Source: Spirochaetota bacterium | Lineage (GTDB): Bacteria; Spirochaetota; UBA4802; UB4802 | DNA: 45,823 bases | Assembly: GCA_040756435.1 (NCBI GenBank) | Contig: JBFLZD010000030.1 | Span: 1-45,823, forward strand | Direction: 5' to 3' | Part shown: positions 16,291-25,350 of the stretch, one piece after another | Position numbering within the stretch: position 1 is the first letter of the stretch | How the letters are laid out: the number at the start of each line of letters is the position of its first letter | Made by a program: the position numbers and the translations under genes | Notes under the pieces: model-generated | Seen by the model: the letters and a program-made list of their open reading frames with translations, nothing else | Database searches by the model: none | Told to the model about the DNA's origin: nothing

Positions 16291-17379
16291 TTATTTTACT
16301 ACCATTGCCTGTATCTCTTCTTCTATTGCCTTTACTGCTTCAGAAGCTTTAAGTATTTTTTTCTTTTCACCTTTGGCAAACAGTACTACCCTGCCATCAC
16401 GTGCACCAGCAATGCCAACATCGGCATGGCGAGCCTCACCGGGGCCATTTACCTCACAGCCCATCACTGCTATCGTTATATGCCTATGCGTTTCAATCAA
16501 TGTTTTTTCAAATTTGAATTTTATCATTGATTCTACTTCCTGCGTCAATTGCAGAATATCTAATTGTGTATCGGTGCGTCCACAGGTTGGGCAGGCAATG
16601 ATGGTAAAGGGCCTGAAGCGGAATCCACCAATTTCCAGGATGCGCTTTGCAACCCTTACCTCATTGACGGGATCACCCGTCATAGAGACACGTATGGTAT
16701 CGCCAATACCTTCATACAGAAGTGTGCCAATAACCATGCTGCTTGCAATAATACAGTCAGTGCCATAACCAGCTTCAGTTAATCCTATATGGATGGGGTA
16801 ATTGCGCTGTGATGCAAAGAGCCTGTTTGCTTCAATCGTCTGAACTAAATCCGATGATTTTATGGAAACAACGATATTTGTATACCCACAATCTTCAAGA
16901 ATCTGCACATGCTCCATGGCCGAAGCAACAAGCGTTTGAGGATTTACTTCCCCATATTTTTTTATATCTACCGAACCTGAGTTTACCCCTATCCGTATGG
17001 GAATGTTACGCTGGCGAGCAGCCTCTACAAGAGCCACCACATTTTCTTTTGCACCAATGTTGCCAGGATTAATACGCAATTTATCTATGCCATTCTCAAT
17101 GGCTTTCAGTGCTATTTTGTAATTGAAATGAATATCAGCGCACAAGGGTATATTTACTTCTTTCTTTATTTCTTTTATATACCGGGCATCATCTTCGGTA
17201 CGCAATGCCAGTCGTACAAGTTGTGCCCCTTCCTGCTGCAATCGTATAATCTGCTCAACGGTTGCTTTTACCTGGCTTACAGGAATATTTGTCATCGACT
17301 GCAACGACACAGGTGCATCACCACCAATGGTTAAACTTCCTGCGTGTACAGGAATGGTTTTTCTGCGGGAATAATTCAT
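16291..17379 (-). CDS. ispG: 4-hydroxy-3-methylbut-2-enyl diphosphate synthase (IspG/GcpE)
   Basis: This 362-residue iron-sulfur enzyme reductively opens MEcPP to HMBPP in the MEP isoprenoid pathway. The 4Fe-4S ligands are visible as ACPTCG (Cys263, Cys266) and GCEVNGPGEA (Cys308, with Glu315 following). The N-terminal TIM-barrel half contains PVSLQSMTN and LRINPGNIG. Length is that of the two-domain bacterial form. It is the last gene of the rpsB-to-ispG run. No Shine-Dalgarno sequence is present: the 20-base gap from rseP is almost filled by the word GCGATAGTTACT at 17385-17396. Translation may depend on coupling or a weak site. Confidence 0.96.
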   Translation of the reverse strand: MNYSRRKTIPVHAGSLTIGGDAPVSLQSMTNIPVSQVKATVEQIIRLQQEGAQLVRLALRTEDDARYIKEIKKEVNIPLCADIHFNYKIALKAIENGIDKLRINPGNIGAKENVVALVEAARQRNIPIRIGVNSGSVDIKKYGEVNPQTLVASAMEHVQILEDCGYTNIVVSIKSSDLVQTIEANRLFASQRNYPIHIGLTEAGYGTDCIIASSMVIGTLLYEGIGDTIRVSMTGDPVNEVRVAKRILEIGGFRFRPFTIIACPTCGRTDTQLDILQLTQEVESMIKFKFEKTLIETHRHITIAVMGCEVNGPGEARHADVGIAGARDGRVVLFAKGEKKKILKASEAVKAIEEEIQAMVVK

Positions 17380-17384
17380 TAATC

Positions 17385-17396
17385 AGTAACTATCGC
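17385..17396 (-). repeat. Full-length GCGATAGTTACT word between rseP and ispG
   Basis: Intergenic copy followed by G. It lies inside an 18-base identity (17379-17396) shared with 23093-23110 at the tsf stop codon. Confidence 0.75.
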
Positions 17397-17399
17397 ACA

Positions 17400-18962
17400 T
17401 TAAAATAAATCTTTAAAAAATGGCAAAAACGATAAATCATTGAATATGACAAATATGCCCAAAAGCACCAGAATGGCAAAGCCAATCATCTGAATCTTTT
17501 CTAAAAGCTTCTGGCTGAATGCACGACGCGTAATTGCCTCATATAGAAAAATGAGAATAAAGCTTCCATCAACCATTGGAATAGGAAGCAGGTTCATAAC
17601 CATAAGGATGATAGAAATTTTTGCCATAAGTATAATAAATGCGGACACCCCGCGATAGTATGCAGTATCGCCAGCAATCTTTGCTATGCGTATTGGACCT
17701 GATAAATTTTGCCGCACATCAAGCTCGCCTGAAAACATCATGCCAATGCCACGAAAATTAAGTGCAATAAAATCAAATGGATCAACCAGCGATTTTACAA
17801 ACGCATCATGAGCACCATACTGTATAAATTTATTTTCAGGCGAAATAGCTGTTTCCACTCCCAAAAATCCATACCGTTCAAATTTCATGATACCATTATA
17901 GGTGCCACCAGGAGTCTTAAGTGTTATGACACCTTTTGAGGAATTAATAATTTTTTTCATTTCTTCAAATGACTGAACTGCTTTTCCATTTATAAAAACT
18001 TTTCCAGCATTTGCCGCTGCTTTAATCAGTGACATTGAATCAACCGTGATGGTATAGCTTTCTTTTGGGAAGCGCATATCGGTAAACTGATTTATAGTCA
18101 GCACCTCTTTTGTTTGTGGTGTTATGGGAAGCGTAATAAGGTGTCCACCTCTGCTTATGGTAAGAGATAATTCCTTTTCAGCATTCTGTCGTATAAATTG
18201 TGTGAATTCTTCAGGGGAGTGAAACTGTGTCCCATTTGCTTCAATGATCTCATCCATCTCTTTTAAGCCAGCCTTTTGTGCAGGCGAGTTATCAAGAATA
18301 CCCATAACCAGCACCCTATCTCCATAGGGCATAACACCAATGGTATAGTATCCCTTCTTTGTGTATTTTTTTGGGGCGATAGTTACTTCCAATGTATCAT
18401 TGCCTCGCACTGCTTTAACTGCAATAGGCTTACCTTTGGAAAAGGCAACTTTGCTCTGAATATCGGTAAACCCTACAACCTGCTCATTGTTAATTGCAAC
18501 GATAGTATCTCCCGTCCGAAGTCCTGCTTCATACGCAGGTGAAACATATTCACCTTTTGTTAAATATTCAGGTATGTAAATTTTATTTGTTTCAACTGGA
18601 TAGCCGTGGATATTCATGATGAAAAAAAGTATAATACCAAAAAAAAGGTTAAATAGCGGCCCCATAAGTACCGTAACAACACGCTTTAAGGGATGTGCAC
18701 TTAAAAACTCATAGGGCTTCCCTTCACGGATGTCGTTTGGATCCTCACCATAAAATTTGCAATAGCCCCCAAAGGGGATCAGTGTTATTTGATAGGTAGT
18801 ATCACCCCATTTCTTCTTAATAAAACCTTTACCATAACCAATGGAAAAAACTTCAGCCTTTATGCCCACCATCTTGCCACCTAACAGGTGCCCCAACTCG
18901 TGGACAAAGATACACAAACCCAGTAAAATTACTGCTGCCAGAATATACGTAAGTGTTACCAT
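17400..18962 (-). CDS. rseP: RseP-type site-2 membrane metalloprotease with PDZ domains
   Basis: This 520-residue intramembrane zinc protease cleaves membrane-embedded substrates such as anti-sigma factors or signal-peptide remnants. The zinc site HELGH (residues 21-25) is in the first membrane helix, and the third ligand motif NLLPIPMVDGS sits near residue 465 in the penultimate membrane region. Between them are at least two PDZ modules (AGLRTGDTIVAINNEQV and AGLKEMDEIIEANG) and a partial third (about 315-360). It is longer than E. coli RseP (450). Its position between dxr and ispG is a common operon arrangement. Two copies of the GCGATAGT word lie inside it. The substrate is unknown. Confidence 0.94.
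   Translation of the reverse strand: MVTLTYILAAVILLGLCIFVHELGHLLGGKMVGIKAEVFSIGYGKGFIKKKWGDTTYQITLIPFGGYCKFYGEDPNDIREGKPYEFLSAHPLKRVVTVLMGPLFNLFFGIILFFIMNIHGYPVETNKIYIPEYLTKGEYVSPAYEAGLRTGDTIVAINNEQVVGFTDIQSKVAFSKGKPIAVKAVRGNDTLEVTIAPKKYTKKGYYTIGVMPYGDRVLVMGILDNSPAQKAGLKEMDEIIEANGTQFHSPEEFTQFIRQNAEKELSLTISRGGHLITLPITPQTKEVLTINQFTDMRFPKESYTITVDSMSLIKAAANAGKVFINGKAVQSFEEMKKIINSSKGVITLKTPGGTYNGIMKFERYGFLGVETAISPENKFIQYGAHDAFVKSLVDPFDFIALNFRGIGMMFSGELDVRQNLSGPIRIAKIAGDTAYYRGVSAFIILMAKISIILMVMNLLPIPMVDGSFILIFLYEAITRRAFSQKLLEKIQMIGFAILVLLGIFVIFNDLSFLPFFKDLF
18376..18387 (+). repeat. Full-length GCGATAGTTACT word inside rseP
   Basis: Coding-strand frame is ACT-ATC-GC (Val-Thr-Ile-Ala). This is the only full 12-mer not followed by G. 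Confidence 0.7.
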
Positions 18963-18970
18963 TATTTACC

Positions 18971-20125
18971 TCATATAAAAGTTAGTGCTAATTGTCGTGC
19001 TTCAGCATCAGCATTAAATATTGTTTGCAAATCAGGATTATCAATCCTGCTATGCTTCCCTAAAACCTTTTCAACGACAGAAACTATTTTAGTAAATGAA
19101 ATCTTCTTTTGTAAAAACGCATTGACAGCTACCTCATTTGCTGCATTGAGTACTGCCGGCATGGTGCCACCCTGTCTTCCTGCCTCATAACACAACGGTA
19201 AGGCCGGATAGCGCTTTATATCTGGTTTTGTAAAATGCAGGGAACCTATTGCTGTCAAATCAACATCGCCAAATTCACTGCTACATACTTCAGGATGGGT
19301 TAATGCCCGCTGTATGGGATACACCATATCAGTAATGCTCATATGTGCAAGCAAAGTTCCATCAATGAGTTCTACCATACCATGAATAATACTTTCCGGA
19401 TGAATCATCACTTCAATTGACTCATACGGTACTTTAAAAAGGTAATGAGCCTCTATAACTTCAAGCCCCTTGTTCATCAGCGTTGCAGAATCTATAGTAA
19501 TCTTTTTGCCCATATCCCATGTTGGGTGCATCAGGGCTTCCTCCACGGTAACACTATCAAGCGTTTCAACCGGTTTATGACGCACACTACCGCCACTTGC
19601 TGTAAGTATTAACCGCTTTATTGCATCCGTATTTCTGCCACTGAGCAATGTAAATATAGCACAGTGTTCACTGTCCACAGGTAAAAGTTCAACAGCATAC
19701 CGCTGTAAAAGCTTTAAAAAAATATCACCAGCCATAACCAGTGTCTCTTTATTAGCAATGGCTATTCGCTTAATATACTGTAATGACTCAAGTGTTGGTT
19801 TAAGGGCTGCGGCACCAACAATGCCAACAACCAGAATATCAGCTCCATTGGCAACAAGCTGACTTAATCCTTCAAGCCCTTCATAAAATACTATCGAACC
19901 AAATTCCTTTTTTAACTTTTTATATTCATCAGTTGAACACGTTTCTTCATCACTTACAGCAACATATTGTGGATGAAATTCAAGTATCTGCTCTTTTAAA
20001 AGTATTATGTTTTTATGGCACGATAGCCCTTTCACAGTAAATCTGTTTCCAAACTGACGTATCACTTTAAGAGTAGAAAGGCCTATTGAACCGGTGGAAC
20101 CAAATATTATTACGTTTGAAAGCAT
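18971..20125 (-). CDS. dxr: 1-deoxy-D-xylulose 5-phosphate reductoisomerase
   Basis: This 384-residue enzyme converts DXP to MEP with NADPH, the second step of the MEP pathway. The nucleotide loop GSTGSIG is at residues 9-15. VDSEHCAIF, LTASGGS and the catalytic loop HPTWDMGKKITIDSATLMNKGLE (split across the middle of the protein) are classic DXR signatures, including the metal-binding Asp-Ser-Glu cluster. Length is normal. It is followed eight bases later by rseP. With ispG in the same operon it shows that isoprenoids are made by the MEP route. Confidence 0.97.
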   Translation of the reverse strand: MLSNVIIFGSTGSIGLSTLKVIRQFGNRFTVKGLSCHKNIILLKEQILEFHPQYVAVSDEETCSTDEYKKLKKEFGSIVFYEGLEGLSQLVANGADILVVGIVGAAALKPTLESLQYIKRIAIANKETLVMAGDIFLKLLQRYAVELLPVDSEHCAIFTLLSGRNTDAIKRLILTASGGSVRHKPVETLDSVTVEEALMHPTWDMGKKITIDSATLMNKGLEVIEAHYLFKVPYESIEVMIHPESIIHGMVELIDGTLLAHMSITDMVYPIQRALTHPEVCSSEFGDVDLTAIGSLHFTKPDIKRYPALPLCYEAGRQGGTMPAVLNAANEVAVNAFLQKKISFTKIVSVVEKVLGKHSRIDNPDLQTIFNADAEARQLALTFI

Positions 20126-20140
20126 AAATCAATGAATACC

Positions 20141-21028
20141 TTACACAATCCCTCTGATTATCAAATAATAGTAAAACAATGGCATTGCAAATATTGTTGA
20201 ATCAAATACATCCCACATACCACCGTGACCTGGAATAATAGAACCTGAATCTTTTATGGCACCATCACGTTTCATTGCTGATTCAAATAAATCACCAATA
20301 TTACCTATAATACTGAAGATAATGCCAATAATGGCTGATTCAACAATGCTGAAAAAATATCTACCATACAATACTTCAATTAACTGGCTGTATATAATTG
20401 CAAAAACAATGCCAAATAAAAGTCCACTGAAATAACCTTCCCATGACTTATTGGGTGATGCCTTGAAATTGGCTTTATGTTTTCCAAAATACACACCTCC
20501 AAAATATGCACCCGTGTCATTAATCATAACAATCAGATGGACAAAAATAATGAATATAATACCATCACGCAGTGATTTTAATAACATTATATGTGCATAT
20601 GGAATAACAATAATAAACCACCCAAGTATAGTTGCTCCTAATGAATATATCCCCCCCTTTAATGGTCGCTTTACAATATGAATGGCAGCAAGCACACTGA
20701 TAGCTATCATTACAACTGCCAGCAGGTAACGTACATCAAAATTTACCGTTAAGCTGCCAATACCAGTAATGTTGCCATAAGCATACGAATACATAATAAT
20801 ATTTATAATCAATGCTGAAATCATTCCCGTTTTTACAAATGGCCTGTAACCGGTTTGCCCTTCAGCTATCTGATAAAATTCCCACAAGCATACACCAGTA
20901 ACAATCATACTAACCAGAAGCACCGGCAATGAATACAATGAGTCCGTTACAATTAAAAACACATACACCGGCAATGCAACAACTGCAGTCAGAATCCGTG
21001 TTAAAGTATTTTTAGTGCGCTCTTTCAT
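20141..21028 (-). CDS. cdsA: Phosphatidate cytidylyltransferase
   Basis: This 295-residue membrane enzyme makes CDP-diacylglycerol from phosphatidate and CTP, the precursor of bacterial phospholipids. It has about eight hydrophobic helices. The conserved SPNKSWEG segment (about residue 192) and the family signature SAMKRDGAIKDSGSIIPGHGG near residues 252-272 are present; the usual LDRFDS ending reads WDVFDS, a minor variation. Its ATG overlaps the uppS stop by four bases (ATGA), so the two are coupled. Confidence 0.95.
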   Translation of the reverse strand: MKERTKNTLTRILTAVVALPVYVFLIVTDSLYSLPVLLVSMIVTGVCLWEFYQIAEGQTGYRPFVKTGMISALIINIIMYSYAYGNITGIGSLTVNFDVRYLLAVVMIAISVLAAIHIVKRPLKGGIYSLGATILGWFIIVIPYAHIMLLKSLRDGIIFIIFVHLIVMINDTGAYFGGVYFGKHKANFKASPNKSWEGYFSGLLFGIVFAIIYSQLIEVLYGRYFFSIVESAIIGIIFSIIGNIGDLFESAMKRDGAIKDSGSIIPGHGGMWDVFDSTIFAMPLFYYYLIIRGIV

Positions 21029-21747
21029 AAGCCACCAAACCTCCTTTCCCTGTGTTGATATTCATATATTGCCTGGTACAGATGCTTCTCATTAAAATCC
21101 GGCCACAATACCTTCATAAATACTAACTCCGCATACGCTATCTGCCATAACAAAAAATTGCTTATCCGGTATTCACCACTGGTTCGTATCAAAAGGTCAA
21201 CATCCGGCAATCCTTTGGTATATAAATAACGTTCAAATACTTCGGAGGTTAGCGATAGTTCATGGGAAGGTTTCTTCTGTAACCATTCATTCACAGCATG
21301 AATAATCTCATGCCTTCCGCCATAATTCAGGCAAAAGTTAAGTATAATCCTGGAATTGTTTTTTGATTTTTCAACAGCATCAGTAATAATGCGCTGAACA
21401 TTTACTGGAAGCTCTTTAAGACTTCCGGAATGCCGTACCTGAACACCTTTTTCAATTATGGTATTAAGCTTTTTTTCAAAGAAAGATTCCAGAAGATTCC
21501 ACAGGCCATTAATTTCTTCTTTTGGGCGTGACCAATTTTCAGTTGAAAACGCATACAGCGACACAACTTTAATTCCAAGCTCTATTGCAGTATCCATGCA
21601 GCGCTCAATGGTTTCTGCACCTTGCCTGTGTCCTTCAATACGCGGCAAGCCTCTTCTTTTTGCCCATCTTCCATTGCCATCCATGATGATGGCAACATGT
21701 TTTGGAATATTCCCGTAATCAATCTTTCGTTTGTACTGTATAAGCAT
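21025..21747 (-). CDS. uppS: Undecaprenyl diphosphate synthase
   Basis: This 240-residue cis-prenyltransferase elongates farnesyl diphosphate with isopentenyl units to the C55 carrier lipid for peptidoglycan and surface polysaccharides. MDGNGRWA (residues 22-29) supplies the catalytic Asp23; YAFSTENW, LIRTSGEYRISNFLLWQIAYAE and the terminal RERRFGG are hallmark motifs. Length is typical. It lies between frr and cdsA and supplies lipid carrier from the isoprenoids made by the dxr and ispG products of the same operon. Confidence 0.97.
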   Translation of the reverse strand: MLIQYKRKIDYGNIPKHVAIIMDGNGRWAKRRGLPRIEGHRQGAETIERCMDTAIELGIKVVSLYAFSTENWSRPKEEINGLWNLLESFFEKKLNTIIEKGVQVRHSGSLKELPVNVQRIITDAVEKSKNNSRIILNFCLNYGGRHEIIHAVNEWLQKKPSHELSLTSEVFERYLYTKGLPDVDLLIRTSGEYRISNFLLWQIAYAELVFMKVLWPDFNEKHLYQAIYEYQHRERRFGGL

Positions 21748-21777
21748 ATTAATAAGTATACTAATGGGCTTGAAAAG

Positions 21778-22335
21778 TTACAAGCTCATTATCTCTTTTT
21801 CTTTGCCGTCAGTCATTGTCTGTACTTCAGCTACAAATTTATCAGTAATTTTCTGAATCTCATCCAGTGCATTTTTTGCATCATCTTCTGATATTTCCTT
21901 GGACTTTTCAAGGTCTTTTACCATATCATTGCCGTCACGGCGGATATTTCGTATAGCAACCTTACATTCCTCTGCCTTTTGCTTTATCATCTTGACATAT
22001 TCCTTGCGCCGCTCTTCGGTAAGTTCAGGTATCTGAATTCGAATAATATTGCCATCATTATTTGGTGTTAAAGAAAGATTGGATTTTAATATAGCTTTTT
22101 CAATGGCACTTAAGTTGGTTCTGTCCCATGGCTGTATTACCACAAGCCGTGGTTCAGGACAGGATATTGTTGCAACTTGATTTAATGGCATTTCAGTACC
22201 ATATGCTTCTACTTTAACATTATCAAAGATTGCAGGATTTGCCCTGCCAGTACGGATTGTTGCAAAATCCTTTGCCAGATTCTGAACACTTTTCTGCATA
22301 CGGTTTTTCACATCATCAAGAATATCTTTTATCAT
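21778..22335 (-). CDS. frr: Ribosome recycling factor
   Basis: This 185-residue factor, with EF-G, splits post-termination ribosomes. Signatures are FATIRTGRANPAIFD near residues 24-38, YGTEMPLNQVATISCPEPRLVVIQPWD and the C-terminal three-helix-bundle segments. I chose the ATG at 22335, preceded by GGGGGA, over the in-frame TTG at 22347; the product then has the canonical RRF length. It lies 23 bases after pyrH in the translation operon. Confidence 0.97.
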   Translation of the reverse strand: MIKDILDDVKNRMQKSVQNLAKDFATIRTGRANPAIFDNVKVEAYGTEMPLNQVATISCPEPRLVVIQPWDRTNLSAIEKAILKSNLSLTPNNDGNIIRIQIPELTEERRKEYVKMIKQKAEECKVAIRNIRRDGNDMVKDLEKSKEISEDDAKNALDEIQKITDKFVAEVQTMTDGKEKEIMSL

Positions 22336-22358
22336 ATATTCCCCCAACCAAGTTAATA

Positions 22359-23081
22359 TTATGAAATCCGTGTTCCAATATCTTCACCTTTTAAAATCTT
22401 TGCCAGAGATCCTTCATCAAATAAATTAAATACAACCAGTGGTAGTTTGTTTTCCATACACAATGACACTGCCGTATAATCCATTACCCCTAATTGTTGC
22501 TGTAAAACATCCATATATGATGCAGCATTTATTTTATGCGCTTGTGGGAATTTAACCGGGTCTTTATCGTAAATTCCGTCAACTTTGGTAGCTTTGAGGA
22601 AAAGGTCTGCACCAATTTCAATGGCACGCAATGCAGCAGCAGTATCGGTAGTGAAAAATGGATTTCCCGTACCAGCCGCAAAGATAATAATCCTTCGCTT
22701 TTCTAAGTGACGCAATGCACGCCTGCGTATATAAGGTTCTGCAACCTGGCGCATTTCAATAGCAGTCATCACCCGTGTTGGTATTTTCATGTTTTCAAGG
22801 ACACTCTGAACAGCAAGTGCATTAATGACTGTTCCAAGCATTCCCATATAATCGCCGGTTGCCCGCTCAATACCAATGGATGTTCCCATTGATCCTCTGA
22901 AGATATTACCACCACCAATAACCAGTGCAACGTCCACTCCCAATTCATAAGCGCTTTTCACTTCACGGGCAATGTGGGAAACAATCTCAGGATTGATTCC
23001 CACCTTCTGCTGCCCGGCAAGTGCTTCACCACTTAATTTAAGTAAAATCCGTCTGTATTTTATAGATGACTCTGATTCCAT
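22359..23081 (-). CDS. pyrH: UMP kinase
   Basis: This 240-residue amino-acid-kinase-fold enzyme phosphorylates UMP to [14 protein letters not shown] (residues 13-23), [10 protein letters not shown], the [17 protein letters not shown] uridylate-binding segment and [13 protein letters not shown] are all present. The protein is normally hexameric and cytoplasmic, with UTP/GTP regulation in many bacteria. Position between tsf and frr is the common bacterial order. The start is an ATG behind an AAGG-containing stretch that includes the end of tsf. Confidence 0.97.
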   Translation of the reverse strand: MESESSIKYRRILLKLSGEALAGQQKVGINPEIVSHIAREVKSAYELGVDVALVIGGGNIFRGSMGTSIGIERATGDYMGMLGTVINALAVQSVLENMKIPTRVMTAIEMRQVAEPYIRRRALRHLEKRRIIIFAAGTGNPFFTTDTAAALRAIEIGADLFLKATKVDGIYDKDPVKFPQAHKINAASYMDVLQQQLGVMDYTAVSLCMENKLPLVVFNLFDEGSLAKILKGEDIGTRIS

Positions 23082-23098
23082 CCTGTCTAACCTTAATC

Positions 23099-23110
23099 AG
23101 TAACTATCGC
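23099..23110 (-). repeat. GCGATAGTTACT word forming the tsf stop codon
   Basis: The tsf reading frame ends CAG-CGA-TAG, so bases 3-8 of the word supply the last Arg codon and the stop. This is the only reading phase in which the word cannot lie inside a gene. The copy is followed by G. Confidence 0.75.
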
Positions 23111-23703
23111 TGCCCAATCTGAAAGCGTACAAAACGACCAACGGTGATGTTTTCACCATACGTTGCTATCTTGTTTTTAATGAGGTCCTTGATCAATACC
23201 TTATTGTCCTTGATAAATTCCTGCTCAAGCAGGCATACTTCAGAATAGAACTTGGTGAGTTTTCCTTCAACTATTTTTTCAATGACATTTGCAGGTTTAC
23301 CACTTTCTTTTAACTGCTCACGATAGATCTCTTTTTCACGTTCAAGAACTTCAGCCGGTATATCCTCAGGACTCACATACTGCGGATTTGCTGCTGCCAC
23401 CTGCATGCACAGGTCCTTTGCTAAATCCTGAAAATCCTGGTTGCGTGCAACAAAGTCAGTTTCACAGTTAAGCTCTAAAAGTACGCCAAGCTTACTGTTA
23501 TTATGGATATAGGAAGCAACGATACCTTCTTTAGCAACACGTCCTTCACGTTTGTTTGCAGCAGCCAGGCCTTTTTTACGCAGATAATCAACTGCTTTTT
23601 CCATGTCGCCGCCACATTCAATTAATGCCTTTTTGCAATCAAGCATACCTGCCTGAGTTTTTTCACGTAATTCTTTTATCATTTCACTTGTAATTTCTGC
23701 CAC
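23104..23703 (-). CDS. tsf: Elongation factor Ts, short form
   Basis: This 199-residue guanine-nucleotide exchange factor recycles EF-Tu. The N-terminal UBA-like module ([20 protein letters not shown]) and core TDFVARN (residues 82-88), whose Asp-Phe pair displaces the EF-Tu magnesium, are intact. It is about 85 residues shorter than E. coli EF-Ts and resembles the compact Thermus-type form with a single core subdomain. The end [12 protein letters not shown] is the normal EF-Ts C-terminus, so it is not truncated. It begins with GTG behind AAAGGAG. Its TAG stop lies within the over-represented word. Confidence 0.95.
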   Translation of the reverse strand: MAEITSEMIKELREKTQAGMLDCKKALIECGGDMEKAVDYLRKKGLAAANKREGRVAKEGIVASYIHNNSKLGVLLELNCETDFVARNQDFQDLAKDLCMQVAAANPQYVSPEDIPAEVLEREKEIYREQLKESGKPANVIEKIVEGKLTKFYSEVCLLEQEFIKDNKVLIKDLIKNKIATYGENITVGRFVRFQIGQR

Positions 23704-23747
23704 TGTGCAACTCCTTTATTTACATAAAAATTAACTTCAAAAAAAGC

Positions 23748-24563
23748 TTAACGCCTGTCATCTTCATATTCATCAAATTCGTCAGCATACTCTTCAGCAT
23801 AATCCTTTTCAGGTTTAGCTTCGGCAGCTTCTTCTTCAACAAAGTCAATCTTTGCTTCTACTGCTTCTCCGCTTACCTGACCTGCTGACTGACCTTCAAT
23901 GATGGCATTGGCCATAACTTCTAAAAACAATGCTATAGCTCGTATAGCGTCATCATTTCCAGGAATGGGATAATCTATTTCATCCGGATTACAATTGGTA
24001 TCAACCACTGCAAAAATGGGGATGCCCAATTTACGCGCTTCCTGAACAGCAATAGCTTCGCGCTTGGGGTCTATTATAAACAGCGCATCGGGAAGCCTGT
24101 CCATATCTTTGATACCTTCAAGCACTTTGCGCTTGCGCTCCAGCTCACGGGTAAGCTCTAAAATTTCCTTTTTGGTTTCAGCTTCCCATTTTCCGGTAGC
24201 TTCCATCTGCTCAAGTTCTTTCAAACGCTGTATTGAACGCGAAACAGTTTTGTAATTAGTAAGCAATCCACCCAACCAGCGCTCTGACACATAAAACTGG
24301 CCACATTTTTGAGCATATTCTTTCACTGCACCCTGTGCCTGTTTCTTGGTACCCACAAAAAGCACTCTTCCACCTTTTGCAGCAATTTCCTTCATTGCAG
24401 CATAGGCAATTTTAAGCCGCTGCATGGTTTTCTGCAAATCGATGATATGTATACCATTACGCGCAGTAAAGATAAACTGTGCCATACGAGGGTTCCATCG
24501 GCGTGTCTGATGCCCAAAATGAACCCCGGATTCCAACAAAGCTTTCATTGATATTACTGACAA
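23748..24563 (-). CDS. rpsB: 30S ribosomal protein S2
   Basis: This 271-residue small-subunit protein is recognised by [20 protein letters not shown] near the N-terminus, [18 protein letters not shown] and [21 protein letters not shown] assign a TTG start at 24563-24561 because AGGAGG (24576-24571) lies exactly seven bases upstream and the product then begins with (M)[11 protein letters not shown] as in other S2 proteins; a longer reading adds ten unconserved residues. The C-terminus has an acidic tail of about 30 residues rich in Glu, Asp and Tyr. It heads the nine-gene operon. Confidence 0.96.
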   Translation of the reverse strand: MSVISMKALLESGVHFGHQTRRWNPRMAQFIFTARNGIHIIDLQKTMQRLKIAYAAMKEIAAKGGRVLFVGTKKQAQGAVKEYAQKCGQFYVSERWLGGLLTNYKTVSRSIQRLKELEQMEATGKWEAETKKEILELTRELERKRKVLEGIKDMDRLPDALFIIDPKREAIAVQEARKLGIPIFAVVDTNCNPDEIDYPIPGNDDAIRAIALFLEVMANAIIEGQSAGQVSGEAVEAKIDFVEEEAAEAKPEKDYAEEYADEFDEYEDDRR

Positions 24564-24570
24564 TGAAATA

Positions 24571-24576
24571 CCTCCT
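24571..24576 (-). promoter_or_regulatory. Ribosome-binding site deciding the rpsB TTG start
   Basis: A perfect AGGAGG on the minus strand, seven bases before TTG (24563). No such site precedes the longer alternative start. Confidence 0.85.
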
Positions 24577-24599
24577 GATATTATAAAATTCAATGCTTA

Positions 24600-24780
24600 C
24601 AAAGCATCATATATACGTATCAAATAAACACACATAGTGTCTATTTGAATTATGTACAATTTGTGCGATAGTTCACAATAAAAACTTCTGGTATGTGGCA
24701 ACCGGCCTTAAACAACCGGTTTACATATATACATTCCGCTTTACCCGGAATGCGTGATAGTTGCGAGAGCAACCTTTAAT
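24600..24780 (-). promoter_or_regulatory. rpsB leader region with three hairpins
   Basis: This gap between the small membrane protein gene and rpsB holds three inverted repeats: AACCGG/CCGGTT (24700-24721), CATTCCG/CGGAATG (24732-24752) and GTTGC/GCAAC (24760-24773), plus a GCGATAGTTC word at 24665-24674. rpsB leaders are known sites of S2 autoregulation in other bacteria, but I cannot match a known leader structure. The middle hairpin is a degenerate copy of the repeat clustered at 44.5-44.8 kb. Confidence 0.35.
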
Positions 24781-24782
24781 AC

Positions 24783-25019
24783 TTAAATCCATTTGAACAA
24801 TAAAACACCTGCAATCATTCCAACAATTGCAGAGATAGTAAACCTGAAATATAAGCTTATAATCTCAAAATCAAAACCAACTGGCTTTGTAAGAGGTGCA
24901 TTGATCACAGCCAGTGAAGGAACCAGCTTAACTATAAAAGAACCAACAGCAACTCCCAGTATACCACCAAGAATTACAAATCCCAAAAAATACCCTATAT
25001 GATCGCGTGAAAATGTCAT
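24783..25019 (-). CDS. Small membrane protein, DUF4321-like
   Basis: This 78-residue protein has two hydrophobic helices (about residues 8-31 and 54-76) separated by a short loop, with a Gly-rich first helix (LGFVILGGILGVAVGSF) and an ending of IVGMIAGVLLFKWI. Size and pattern match DUF4321, a family of unknown function. I chose ATG 25019 because a longer TTG reading adds twelve unconserved residues. It lies about 220 bases upstream of rpsB on the same strand. Confidence 0.65.
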   Translation of the reverse strand: MTFSRDHIGYFLGFVILGGILGVAVGSFIVKLVPSLAVINAPLTKPVGFDFEIISLYFRFTISAIVGMIAGVLLFKWI

Positions 25020-25350
25020 AGTATATAACTCTTGTACTAACGTGAAGCAATGCAACTATACTATTACATGTTGTCAAGATAATTTTATGTATAATTTTTT
25101 GTTTGCAACTTCACGTTTGAAGTGCAACATTTAGTTACTCCCGTAAAACCTTATATATATAACACCACAGTTTTTTGTGTTGTACTTTATTCTTGCATCT
25201 GCCTCTTCTCCAACTATACTTTTTTATTGAAATAATTTATTGACTTAATGCATATTATTGTTATAAATTACGGATACTTATCATATAAGATTTTTTTAAC
25301 TTTTTTACCCATAAATTGATATTACAATGTTTATCTCATGGTGACAGAGT
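25020..25350. other. Intergenic region upstream of the ZIP gene
   Basis: This 331-base AT-rich stretch lies between two divergent genes. Apart from the proposed plus-strand promoter at 25240-25267 I see no coding potential, RNA gene or notable repeat. Confidence 0.5.
25240..25267 (+). promoter_or_regulatory. Probable promoter of the ZIP transporter gene
   Basis: TTGACT (25240-25245) and TATAAA (25262-25267) are separated by 16 bases, each matching five of six consensus positions. Predicted initiation is about 75 bases before the ATG at 25351. Confidence 0.5.

Noticed and set aside
16208-16768. A 186-residue open frame on the plus strand
   Set aside because: It lies antisense over ispG, has no recognisable domain, and ispG has clear catalytic motifs; it is a shadow frame.
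23104-23703. tsf as a truncated or frameshifted gene
   Set aside because: The short length matches the Thermus-type EF-Ts and the normal C-terminal motif is present.
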